Assembly (NCBI GenBank): GCA_005408345.1
Contig: SEMN01000031.1
Span: 777,501 to 841,500 of the forward strand
Direction of reading: 5' to 3'
Origin: Macquaria australasica
Taxonomy: Eukaryota > Chordata > Actinopteri > Centrarchiformes > Percichthyidae
Length of the DNA stretch: 64,000 nucleotides
The notes beneath the pieces are model-generated. The model was given only the letters and a program-made list of their open reading frames with translations. It was not told where the DNA came from and did not search any database. How positions within the stretch are numbered: position 1 is the stretch's first letter; each line of letters starts with the position of its first letter. A program made the translations under genes and the position numbers. Positions 26,954 through 40,200 of this stretch are shown piece by piece.

Positions 26954-28220
26954 TCACTCACTCTTCCACCACACTGCGGATGTGTAACATTCCTCTGGCT
27001 GCAAAAAAAAAATAAAAAAATATAGAAGGAAAACAAACAGAGGAGGGAAAACAGTGGAGCGGGTGGTGGTGTGTTGGAGGAGAGCTCTCTCTATCTCCTC
27101 GTTCCTTTCTCTTTTCTGCCCTCCTCTCCATCACTCATCATTCTCTGACGGAGAATACTCGCAGCTTAACAGTTCAAAACCAAGAGATGTTCAGTTTACT
27201 TTCATATTAGACAACAAAAAGCTGCAAATGTTTGGCACTTTTGCTTGAAAATTATTCAAACTTGTAATCAATTATTAAAATAGTTGCCTACCTAAGAACA
27301 GCTATACACAAGGCATTATTTGCTTTTAAATTTGGGCAAAATATGTAGTTGTGCTACTACAGCAAATCCTCACGCACTTCATAATGAAGCAGTGACGAAG
27401 CAACTAACTGTGTTTGTACATTATATAAATCACCATTAACACTGAATTGAAATCCTTTCTGTATCTGCTTGTTGTTGCTGTCTAGTTTAATTTTTTTACA
27501 GTGTCAATGGCTTGCTTAATTGTAAAAGCAATATATTTGATATAGTTATTTTTATACAGGTACTAAAACCAGGGTTCGTACAGCTTTTTAAGAGTAATAT
27601 TCAAGCACTTTGCAAGCACTTTCAAGGTACAAAAAACTGAAAATTTCCAGACTCTCAAAGCCTTTATCATCACATCTAAATTGGTACTATAAATGCCAGG
27701 AGACAACAAACAAATATGACGACGGCATCGTTTCATTTATATATTCGAATTCAAGCATATTCCTAACCTTGAAAACATAACGGTTAAAATCAAGCTTTTT
27801 CCAAACTTTCAAGACTTTGTACGAACCCTATAAAACACTTTATGATTCTTAATGATGTTGAGTTAGTGCCTGAATCAACGGCTGGTTTAGTCAAACAGCA
27901 ATGAAATGCTTTAAAGTTATATCAAAGATATATTTTGAAATTATTGTCACAATATTAATAGCCAAAACTGGCAGACTGATATGCTGTAGACATAAAAGTG
28001 ACAATCATTTTAATGTAATTAATTAAAATGTACTGTTTTGCTTAATTCTGAAACACAAAAATCAGCATCGCCCCATCGCCGATTCGACTGCACTGAAAAG
28101 CCATAGGTCTGAACAAAGCATGTTTGTGTGAAAATGTGCTCTATTGTATTGTTTTACTGAAACAACTTGACATGTAGGTGCAAAGGGAAGCTGCAGGAAG
28201 GAGGGTGAAAGAGGGAGGGA

Positions 28221-28256
<36 letters not shown>

Positions 28257-31170
28257 ACAACACAAAGAGAATAGCTGGTGGCAACACAGGGGAGTTCGTA
28301 CACACACAAACACACACACACAGCACGCAGACCGGTGTGGGTTTTTAAAGCTGAAGAGGACATTTTTGCCTTAAATTTACCAGCCTGTGCCAATAAACAA
28401 ACATATCTAAATGTGTGTGTGTTTTGGTGCCAAAGAAAAGATTAGGAGTCCACCCGAGTGATATTCTCATCAGAATGGAAAAAGGCCCCTAAAACAACAT
28501 TTTGACCAACACGTGACACGAAAACCGAAACCCACAAAAAAAAAAAACCAGAATGATGAAATTCCCTCAGGAAAGTAAAACACTACACCAAAATTCATTT
28601 AGAAAAGAAAACACCATAAGAACGGTGCAAAGAAAAGTCATTTCACTGCAGAGTTGCAGACTGCTGTCCTTTAGCTGTATAGTGAGGAAGAAACTCCATA
28701 ATATCAGAGGTGGATGACACCAACTGGACAATATATTATCACCTTATGACGTTGGCTTGATCTCAGCTTAAGCCTAATACATTCACATGATCGGAAAGTA
28801 ATTAAAACATGCACACTTATCCCCACACATACAAATTCAAATACACAAATGTATTACTAGTCTGTATATTTTGGCATATGATATATGCTAACTTTTTATT
28901 GGGGATATCATTTTTTTAGGTAATGACAACTCTGTAACTACTCTATAATGTCCTGCATCACCTAATTCTACTTTAACTTCACTTTAACGTGAAGCATCTT
29001 ATTGCTTCTAATTGACAGTCCTAAAATTAAAGTTCAATTCGTAATTAAAACTGAGAAAGAGAGAAACAATTATGGCCTCTTTAACTTTCAGTACAGGTTT
29101 TTTTTAACGCAGGAATTTTTCCGGTAACCTTTTGAGGAACTCAGGAATCTGTCCAGGAACCAAGTTTAAGTTCTGGTTCCTGGGTGGTATTACTTGTCCC
29201 CCAAAAGGTCCCTCCTGACGTTGTACTTGAAGGCCTGAAGGCTCAGGCACCATCCAGGTGCTGACTGGTATAATACAAGCCTCCGTACAGCAGCCAATCA
29301 GACTGCAACCAAGCACTTGTCATCACTAGTATGAATATTAGGACTTGGGATGGGAATTTCTTGTAATGTAATTGAACTTTTTAAAAAAAAGAAATGTCTT
29401 TATTAGACAGAGAGAGAACATGCAACAAAAGGTACCTGGTTTGCAAATTGTCACTTGCCACACAAACTACCTACATAGATTTGATAAGAGATTCAAAAGG
29501 ATTCAGATTCGATAAAATGCTATCTTCTTCTGCTACCTGCAAAAGAAATGACATAGCACTCAGTGGAGCAGGTACCTCCGCCAACGCTGTGCAGCTGTGA
29601 AGGTGTGACAGCTCCAAACGTTGGATTTGTACCAAAAGTCAACACAGCTAACCTTTCCAAAAAAGTTTTGCGCAAATCCTGCTAACAGACAGAGGGATGA
29701 ACAGATGGGGCAGGATGGAAACCAAAATAACCCGTTCAACTCCACTGACAGAGCAGTAAACATGCAGTGGTCCTCGCAAAGCATCATTTCTCAGAAAGAC
29801 AAAAGACACACTTTAAAAACAAATTGACTGAACACAAACTTTACATCTTTACATCTCTGGTCAACCCTGTGCTGACATATAGTTTGCAGATTAGTTGCTC
29901 ATAAAAGTCCTACGTCCACTCTGATTTTTGGACTAAGTATAGTTGTTCAAAGCTTTTAGATGCAGTGCTGTTTCTGTCTCATGCTGTTTTCTCTCTTATG
30001 CTTGCTGAGACATGTTGCTTCTTTTTTCCAAAACATCTGTAGCTGACTCTGTGTCCAAACTGGCCCAAAGGTTTGAAAAAACATTGCTGGGCCAATGGCA
30101 CCTAGTCACGAACTAACAAACCCTGATATCAAGGAGCTCTAACAGATAGATTTCCATCTCTTTTGATCCTTCACAGAAAATTCTACATTACAACTATAAC
30201 ACTTTATAAGAAACAGCTAGTGGTGCTGCAGGCGTCTTTGGGATAGACCAAGAAACACCAGGATATCAGTTTTCTTTTAGTCTGTTGGTCCAATCTTATC
30301 CTTTTTTAGAAAATTGGATATCCATATTTTCAAGACTGCATCCATCCTAAATCTAAAAATGCATCTTTTTCCTCATAGTTGTGGCCTTTGTCCCATACTT
30401 ACATACCTCAAAAGTAAGGTTTTTCAAAAACCGAACCAGGCTTGCGTTTTTGTGTGAACCATACTGTATATAAAGATGGACGACGCGTCACCACTTCCTC
30501 CCACTGTACAAAAATGAAGCCAAAAGTGATCCGCAGAAGTGATCCACGGTGATCAAACTTACCAGAAAAATGAACACTTGAACATACATCAGTGTGATAC
30601 GAACTAGCTAAAATGACAGAAACCTTCTTTGGGAAAAATTTATTTGACATGTACTTTCACGGGAATTATGACCTACACTCCAGTCAGCCAACAGGGGGCG
30701 ATCGAGATGTTTTGGCTTCACTTTTGGGGAGCTGTCATGTCGGAAACAGCTTTTCAAAACACTTTGTTCTACTATAAGCCTGCTGAGAAGTGGTTGGCTC
30801 TGTATGGCAGTAACGTTAGGAATACTCTCTGTTATGACTCATTTTAAATGTCAATATAACCAATCACAGGTTGCACTTATGTGCTGTGATCAAATCACTA
30901 TTTTATGCTTGTGCAATTCCCTGACAATAGAAACAAAAACAGTAAATAAGATCAACCACATTGTGAGTTCAGTTAGCAAAGTTCAGCAGAGTAATTGAGC
31001 TGTGTCTCTCCCACTCCTTATCACATGATGTCTGTGATGCACAGTTTTGTTGTTTGTTGACCAAAAGAGGAGGAAGACGATATTTAGCCATATCCTGTTG
31101 TTTTGGAGCTTCAGTGTGGACGAAGATTTTAACAAAACTGGCGTGTTTAGGCAATACTAAACTGCTTTTA

Positions 31171-31248
<78 letters not shown>

Positions 31249-34200
31249 TAGCCGGTTTACTGTGGACATTGTCTTAAGTGTTCACTTTGAGCTCGACTTA
31301 AATGATGGTAGCTTCAGTCTCATCTCTCAGTATGTTTGGTAGGTTCTTGTCAGACTGGAGAGTGGGGTGTGGGGTAATAATTTGCTGTGTCCAGAGCTGG
31401 TGAGAATGACTGATGGAGGGATGAAGGGAAGGGGGATGGGGAGAGAGAGAGAGAGCAACTGAGCCTCCAAACCAAATGAAATTCTCCACAGCTCCAGTGA
31501 AAACACAGGAAGGAGGGGTGGTGATAGTTTTTAGCACGTTAAATTCTCATTTCCCATCAAAGAATAATGATCCTCAACATGGAAACATAAGAGTATCCTG
31601 GATTATTTAAAGATACTATACCTTAATGTTTTAAATACATCATTTCTGAGAAATCCAGGTTTTACCATCAGTTTGGTATGGCTGGTAACATTACTGTAAA
31701 TTAGATACCCATAAGTCTCATCCACCGTTGCCATGGAGAAGAAATCAGTCAGAGGCACAAATCAGAGCTGTAGCAAATTCAAAATGCTTCGTCACTGCAG
31801 TTGGGACCAAAACACCTCAGTGTAGTTGCCAAAATTATCCAAATTGGATCCAGAATCCGAAACTAAACTGAATTAAACTGCTGACTTTTTTTTCTGCCCA
31901 TTATTTTCTCGATTAATCGTTTGACCTAAAATGAAATGTTAGAAAATAGTGAAAAATGCCACGGTGAGATCTTCATACGCCTTGAATTGTCTGACCAGCC
32001 ACAAACCCAAAGATATTTGGTTTAAAATGATATAAAACAGAACAAATCCTCACATTTGAGATGCTGGAATACATAGAATGTTTTTATTTTTCTGTCGATC
32101 CTCATTAATTAATCGACTAATTGTTGAAGCTCTAGTTTCCACAAAGCATAATCTTTAGGTTAACTTCTCTGCTCAAGTTTTATGTACACAGTCTTGTACC
32201 TACCTTTTACTTTTTACATCAAGAAATCAAACATACTCTTAAGTTGCTCATACTTTGTACTGATGATCCAACTGGGAGAGTTTCATGTCCGTCCAAGCCT
32301 TGTTAATGCTCCTTTACTAACATTGTCTACGCAGAAAATTAACGAGACTTTTACTTCCAATAACGCCTCCCACAAAAAACAGAGCACTACACTGAAGACA
32401 GCTTGTTTCCATGCCTATGTGTTATCAGAGAGGCAGATTCAGAGTGACACTACTGCATCTGTCAGAGGCTTAGATGTTATTAAAACACCAGCATGCACAC
32501 ACAGCTTACTGAAACGTGCAAACCAACGATTGAAGAAACGATCACTGATTGTTTTTTCCCTGCCAATATTAAGGAACTAAATTGTTAGAGAAAACAAAAT
32601 CTAAAATGTGCACCCTCCTGTGGATTTACAGGAGTGGCATGGTCTGCGCGCGGTGATGATGATGATCACTAATTATCACAAGTGACAGGGCTTCTTAAAT
32701 TTTAAGCAACCCATTTGCGATCCCTTTTCCATCTGCCAATCCTGACAAGTGCGCTGTCCAGTCTGAAAAAACCCTACATCTCCATATGCCTGCTCACCAA
32801 AGCTTTGCTCTGCGCACCAAAGTCCATAATTATGCATTTCATTTGTTATTGACATTATCTTAACACATATACAGCAAAACTATTTTTTGTGTTTGTAATT
32901 AGAGAAACCGAGGAGGAAGGGAGATGGTCTCTGTGATCACATATACTGTGTATTAATAAAGGCGACTTCACGATATTGTTGTTCTCATTCACATTTTTTT
33001 CTTTTTCTATTGTCAGATGTCAGGGGACATTTGAGTCACAACTCATATATACTACCTTAACCAGCAGTCATTACCAAGTGTGCTGCAGATAAAATCATTA
33101 TTTTATTACTACAGTCTGACAAAATGAAAGAAAATACAGATTGGCTACAAAGACATTTAATATGAGTGATCACAGAGAAAGTTAGATATAATGAAAGCAA
33201 ACAGGCAGCGCGGAGGCCTGTTTGATGAGGAGAGGCAGGTTGGAACTGGCCAGTGGCCATCCAAGCCGCCTTGAATGGGCTGTTTTATCTGTCAGGAGAA
33301 ACACTGACCTCCAAAACTGCACACTGGCTGGCAATGAGGTCTAGTTTCTGAGGAAGTCCTGATCAGTACAGGTTACCAGCTCCACACACTCTCTCACTTG
33401 TGTTATGATTCATTCTCCAGTATTCATCTTTTATTCCTCTTGTTATTTTAGGGACAGCATGTTCCACTACTTTTCTGCTGTCATCTACTTTCAGTACTTG
33501 CAGTTGTGTCATTGCTTGTCATCTTGATTTTTTTTCTTTTTTGAACTGGGATGTTTCTTAGACTTTTTTTTTTTCTACCTCACCTGAAAAGATTACTGGC
33601 AAGAGCCCAAACACTACACTGGCTATAAAAGGGACTGGAGCACACTGATTGATTTGCAACCTTTAATTGTGCAAACAGATTTGTTTTCCCCTTGGACGTT
33701 TGCTGTCCTCGAACTGAGAAGCACCTGATTCAGCTGCATATTGCTGAAGGATGAGTGGAGAACCTTGTTTCTACTCTCGCTATAATCAGCTTATTTTAGC
33801 TTAACACAGATGTATCAGTACTAGGGTTCCAACTAACAATTATTTTAATTATCAACCCATCGGTGGATTATTTCTTGATTAATTGTATGGTCTATAAAAA
33901 GTCAGAAAAGAGAGAAAAATGCCCATCAACATTTCCCAAAGCCCAACTTCTTCATTTTATGCAACTGTCCAAAACTCAAAAAATATTAAGCTTTTACTAT
34001 CATAGAAGAAAACATGAAAATATTTAGCCTACATTTGAGAAGTTGGAACCAGAGGATCTGGCAAATTTTCTTACATGACATAAATGATTAATAGATTATC
34101 AAAATTGTTGCACATTAATTTTGTGCAACCATCGTTGCAGTTTTAATCAATACTGACCTATATCTCCTCCAATAAAAAAACAACAGTAATGAAATGCTGA

Positions 34201-37200
34201 AGATATGTATTGAAAAGGCATTTTTAATTAGAGTTGAATGTGTCTATAGTTCAAACTTTTTCTTTTGTTTGTTAAGGGCTGCATTTTGAATTATTTGAGT
34301 CCTATTTTTCTTATCTCAACTTTAATATATTTTTGTTGTATATGTGCTGTTGTTTATAGTTGCTATTAAGTGTAAATTACTTTCCAGTGAAGTTTAAATG
34401 TACTGTTACAATTACTGTAGGTGTTAGATTTTGTTTTCACACATGTATTTTTCAGTGCTCAATAATAATAACATTAACGATGGCTCTGTTCTATTCAAGT
34501 GTCCCAGTAAGTCATGGCAGTGTGACAGTGAGCCAGCAATACCAGGACCCTGAAACCGAAGCAGCTTAAAGGAAGTCAGCCATCGTTCATTTTATTATTT
34601 ACACCTGCGCTTTTCCTACTGTGACATGTTAAAATGTCTTTTGTGGAATTTGTGTGCGTGTTGATCTTGAATTTCATCACACACAATCAGCGAACACACT
34701 AACAAACTTTAATGGGGGAAACCACCACAAACAAGTGCTAATAGGAAATTCACACATGTACAATGCACACGCACAAGTACACCAAATATTACACGATTAT
34801 ATCATGCGAAGTGCTTCAGTTCAACTGAGCTCACACGCAGAGGGCGGTCACAAAGAGGGTGCATGCATGCCACGGATCTGGCACACAAGTGATCACGTGT
34901 GCTTGCCAAATGGCTGGTGTTTGTGCAAAACCTCAAATGCACCGTTCAGTCACGTGACATGCACACAATGACACTTTCTGCATGTGTACCTTAAAACCTT
35001 CCTTTCTACAGGGCTGACAGAGATACAAGATAAAAAGATTTTTGATAACGATGATTAACTCCACCTATGCTTAGAAAAAATCCTTGCTTGCTAGATTAAA
35101 ATGGCCTGGTGCAAATTTAGCCTGCACAGGAGGACAAATTTAGGCTAGCTTTTTTCCCCCTTTTTTTTCCAAGGCGACACAGTACACCATAAATATTTTC
35201 CTCCCCTCATGACGACACTGAGAAGTAATGCAGTGAAACAGGCGTCTCTAGACCACACCTTGATTCTGACTCTTACTTGCAACCTTTAGCAGTATCATGA
35301 TTTTACAATTAAAACCTTCACAAAATAGTCGGAAAACATCATCTTAAGGTGCACTGAAATCTACATGTTTCCATCACTGTGTTGCCTGTATTTACTGATT
35401 GAGGATGCTGATGGTTTTCAATCACCTATAAGAAACGGTCCAACTATACCTCTGTGAGACACTGTCTGGGGAACCACCAGCTAATATAATTGTCACACAA
35501 CACGTAACTTCTGGTGATACTGGTGGCACAGGTTCCTACTTAGACAACATGCAAGTGGAACTCACTGGAGGCACAATCAACATCATCTGAGAAAGCAGTA
35601 TGTTGTTTGACCGTGAAAGATATTTTTTGAATGCACAGGATAGTAACAACAATTTGTGTATATGCTGTAGGTTCTTAGGTAGGGATAGATATCGTTTGAA
35701 ATTTGTTAAGGAACCAATACCAAAGCAATGTGTGGTACCTTCATTTGTGGAATGTAAACATGTTTTATAAAACCCTTTCTTCATTTGAAAAAGAAGCCAA
35801 ACTTCTCTTATATGTGTTGTATTGACCCAACACAAGCAGCTGTACAAGAGCTTTACCGGAATAGGATAATCTAAAATCTGCAAAATTACTATTAAAATCA
35901 GAAACAGACTTGCACCTGTACTTAATGTTTTTTATTTCATTTTGATTTGTACCAAAAAAGTATTTAGGTTCGATGCCAAGCCCTATTCATAGGTTTTATC
36001 GTGAATAATGTTCTTTAGCACACCCAAAAAACTACAGATGTTGCCCAGTTTTACATTTTTCTCACTAGTCTGTATTAAAGGGTTTTTCCATTGTAGAGGT
36101 TGGGGTTAGTTGTGCCAAGCCAAGCTGTGAAAAGCCGCAACCAGTCGAGCCGCGCTGGCACAGTGCAAGTGGTTTTCCACTTGACGGGTTGGTCGTGGTC
36201 GGCCCTGCTACCAAGCAGGACCACAGCAGCGTGGCTCGGTGTGGCTATCTCCTGCTGTGAGGCTGTAGTGGAAATGCATGTCATCACGGGTTGGCTTGGC
36301 ACGGCTAAAGACAGACCCGGGCCCATGAAAAAAACCCTATTAGAAACAGGTAACTTGGCCATGGATGCATACGAGAAAACCAGTAAACAATGAAGTGTAA
36401 ACTGAAGCTCTCACATGTACTGTTTCTCCCTTCGCTCTCTGCTCAGTATGCATTTGGTTAGATTAGGTTTAAACGTCAATATGATTAAATTCAATTTCCA
36501 TACCCAACAGAGATGCCCTGTTCACTGGAGGCAGCCAGTCTCCAACCTGAGTTCAATCCAGGTTGGAAACAGAGTCACAAACAAAGGTCAGCTGACAAGC
36601 ACTGACCCATTCAGATCAACTGCCAATGTGGGTTTAACCTGTGTCACAGTGTAAGACTGAATGGGGTGTGGTAAAAGTCTAAAACCTCCGGTAGTGTCCC
36701 CTTGAGGCAGAGCTGGTTGTTACACCCAAGACTAAAGTAGCAGCTTTAAGCAACAGATATTGTTCCCCTTTGAGCTCCACGTTTGCTTGCAGAGCTAAAA
36801 AAAAAAAATCTGCTGCACTTTACTTGGTTTTGAGGAGGTGAACAGTAATGCAGTTCTTTTGAGTCTCAGGAGACTGGGAGATGGTGAGGCTAATAATGTT
36901 GTGCCAAGCAGTTTCTGCAAAGGTTCTGCAGGATGTGTGGGTTTGAGTGTGGGTGCGTGAAGGTTGTGTAGGCAGATTGGGGGGGGGGGGGCTTGCACAC
37001 TACCTGGCCATTATATAAAGCTCCCACTCTCGGCTAGAGGTCTCTGTACTGAGTGCCAGCTCCCTCCCGATCCTCCTCCCCTCTCTGTCCTCCCATCCCC
37101 CCACCTCTTAGCCTTCCAGCTACTCTGACTCAGGCTTAACTCTCCGCCTGTTGTTTTCTCTCCCTCCTGCCTCTGTGGTATCAAAATCACAGTGCGCATT

Positions 37201-40200
37201 GTGGATCAAACAAAAGACGGAGGTTCGGACTAAAATGTGGATCAGGCAATTCCTTCCCCAAGCAGGATCAGTTCATGCAACCCAGCTGGACTGAGTTCAG
37301 AATGATTTCTCTTTTAATCATTAGTGCGTTAAATGGTGTGCCACTACACCTGAGGCTACAGAGGTCTAGTCCTAGCTTGCCACAGGCAGAGAGTGAGTCT
37401 GAATCTGAAACCCGTCCCCTTCAATGCTGAACGACACAACGTTGTGATGACAACTGTAATCTGGTGCCAAAACAGTGCAGGTACATGCTGCTGGTAGCAA
37501 CCAAACAACACAGTTTTGCTACCATGTGTGTGGACAAAGACAGTTGGCAGGAAAAACTCGGACAAAGAAACATCATGGAAAAGTGGTACTAACAATTGAG
37601 CGGGGGCAAAACACCTGTTAGATTATCAGACCTCACCCCAGTGTTGAAGAAAGAAGGAACTGAAGCCAAAAGTCTGAGAACAAAGACATTAGACACCAAA
37701 ATCCCATTGCACTGGTGAGGAAGACCAATGAGTTGCACTCGCCCTCTGCAACCTTTTAATCCCGCAGAGTTGGCTGAGGTCGGCAGACACCGAGATGAAG
37801 GGGAATTATAGAGACAGTAGCCTGAGATTGCAGCAAACATGTTGCCGGTAGAGTAGAGAGCACAGATGCCTTTTTATCATTACCTATGTGACGTTGAGCT
37901 CAGGACCGCTTGGGAACTGCAATAGCATTACTGTGGTATAGTCCTGAGCTGCATTCGGAGAAAGGCTGGTCTGTGCTGAATGAAGTCTCCCAATTCAATT
38001 TCTATCTACATCATATCTCACTACAGCTGCATGATGGGAAAAAAAACATACTGCAATTTGATACATCACACCTCAATACTTTGTTTAGTGGCCTTCTCCA
38101 GTATTTTAAATTAAAATTACAGCCTTTGGCAAAGAAAGAACCTGTAATTTTTTCTTATGATACCTATTGTCAGTTTACTGAAGACGGCTGAATACACATC
38201 AGATACTTAGTTAAGTTTGGTTCTGAGTTAAATTTAAGACGTCTTAATCCCGTATGACCTGCTGTGTCATGGTTTAAGTCACGTTTGAAAATATAAAATG
38301 ATCAAAAACCATTTTCATTTATTTGCAGGTACTGTAATCTTGAATAAGCAGCTTTATTGCATTGTGTATTCATGTTGTTATTGTCAGCTTAACAGGCGTG
38401 TGTTAGATGAATATGAACTTAATGTATTCTATTTATTGATACTTGATTTTTAGGTATGTTACAAAAGCCCACTGCCTAAGAAAACCATCTTTTTAACATA
38501 CTGGCACTGGTTTTCTTAGCAACAAACTGTATGGCAGGTGACAGGCTGCTGCAGAGCCTGCAAAAGTTTTGCCAGCTCCATACAAACCTGCAAAAGTAAT
38601 TTCTGGAAATACTTTGCCTCTGAGGCAATACTGATTGACAGTAATAGTCTTTCACCATGATGGTACATTCTCGATAATGCTTAGAGCTGCAAAGAAATGG
38701 ACATCTGGCTAGGGCTGGGGTTTGATAGCATTTTATCGAATCTGAATCCTTTCAAACCCTTCATTGAATCTATTAAGGTAGTTTGTTTGGTGGGGAATGA
38801 AGACATCTATTAGTTTAAAAGATTTACTGTTTTTATTTATCTATGTTTTTATTTGTCTGGAGTAACTTCCCACAAATATTGCATTTTGCAGTTGTTTCGT
38901 TGACTTATTGTTGAGTTATCACGTGCTTGTATACGTCATCAGTCGCAGTGGCAGAGAGAGAGAAGCAAAAGAGACTAGCCAAAGAGAGATCGTTGATGAA
39001 ATAAGGGATTTGTTTGCCGCTCAGCTTATCAACTACGGGTATTTTACCAACTTGGAACCATATGCAAAATGGAACCGGCTATTTGTACCCATCCCTACAT
39101 CTGACAACAGTTAACACAAAGTTGCACTGTACAGTAAGTAAAGCTCCATATGGTGTGCCGTATGTGTGCATCATACATGCAATTTCTCTTTTTGATTTTA
39201 ATGGTATTGGGTAACTGGGTTAGCCTGACATCGCCAGACCAATTTGCAAATGCGACTTAGTCTGGAACCGCTCAGTTAATTTTGGGCGTTACCAACGGGC
39301 GCAGGCCAAAATGCCTCTGGACGTATTAGAACGGTTGATTGGCCCGACCCAGGCCTGGTCGGCTGGAAATCTGTCTGAATGGGAGGGGGACCAGACACAT
39401 CTGCCAGAGCAAATAAAACATGAGCTCGCAGATTCGGCTGGTTCCCAGGCTATAACTGGGTATCAAGCATTGTGGAATTTCACTGATAATGGTTTCATGT
39501 AATATGGCATGACCAGTAATGCTGCTAGTAACACTGTCAGTTAGGGCTTTTTTAATTTAGCAAAATAGACCAAGCTACTCAAATGTATCAGTATTAAATA
39601 TTATCTTAACCTAAATGGCATTAAATTACTAATATTACTCCTGCAGTGCTACCATCTTGTTAACTGTGCGGCCGTGCTTCACTCCACTTTCACTGCTCAA
39701 GCTGAACTAATCGATTAGTCAAAGATCTGAAATTAAAACAACATTCTTAGGAAATCAATTCATTATTATTACAGGCACTATTGTGGGAAAAAAACCTGCT
39801 GTTATCATACAGAGCTGATGACTTCCCAGAAATATGTTTATTGCATAATGAACACTCAAATGCACTGAATGCAGAATTAACCACCAAGGCCATTATTCGA
39901 CAGGTAAGAGGTGACCCACAGGATCATCATTATAATTTAATTGTATCCTTTAAGCAAAGCATACAAAGCTGTTTTCTTAAGAATGCAGGGGGACTTTCCG
40001 CTCACAGCAGGCTACTTCCTAAAGAAAAGACTGTTTGGTGAATCAGTATCTTAAGCTGCGGTCCCTCAGGTTACAGGTCACTGGAGAGGCTTCGGCATGC
40101 GCTCACTTACTATTAATAGCCATTAACCCTTCAAGCTGACTGTTCAGGACTCAACAGAAACATCTTCACCAGTCGGCTTCACTCTCCCAGAGATTCACAA

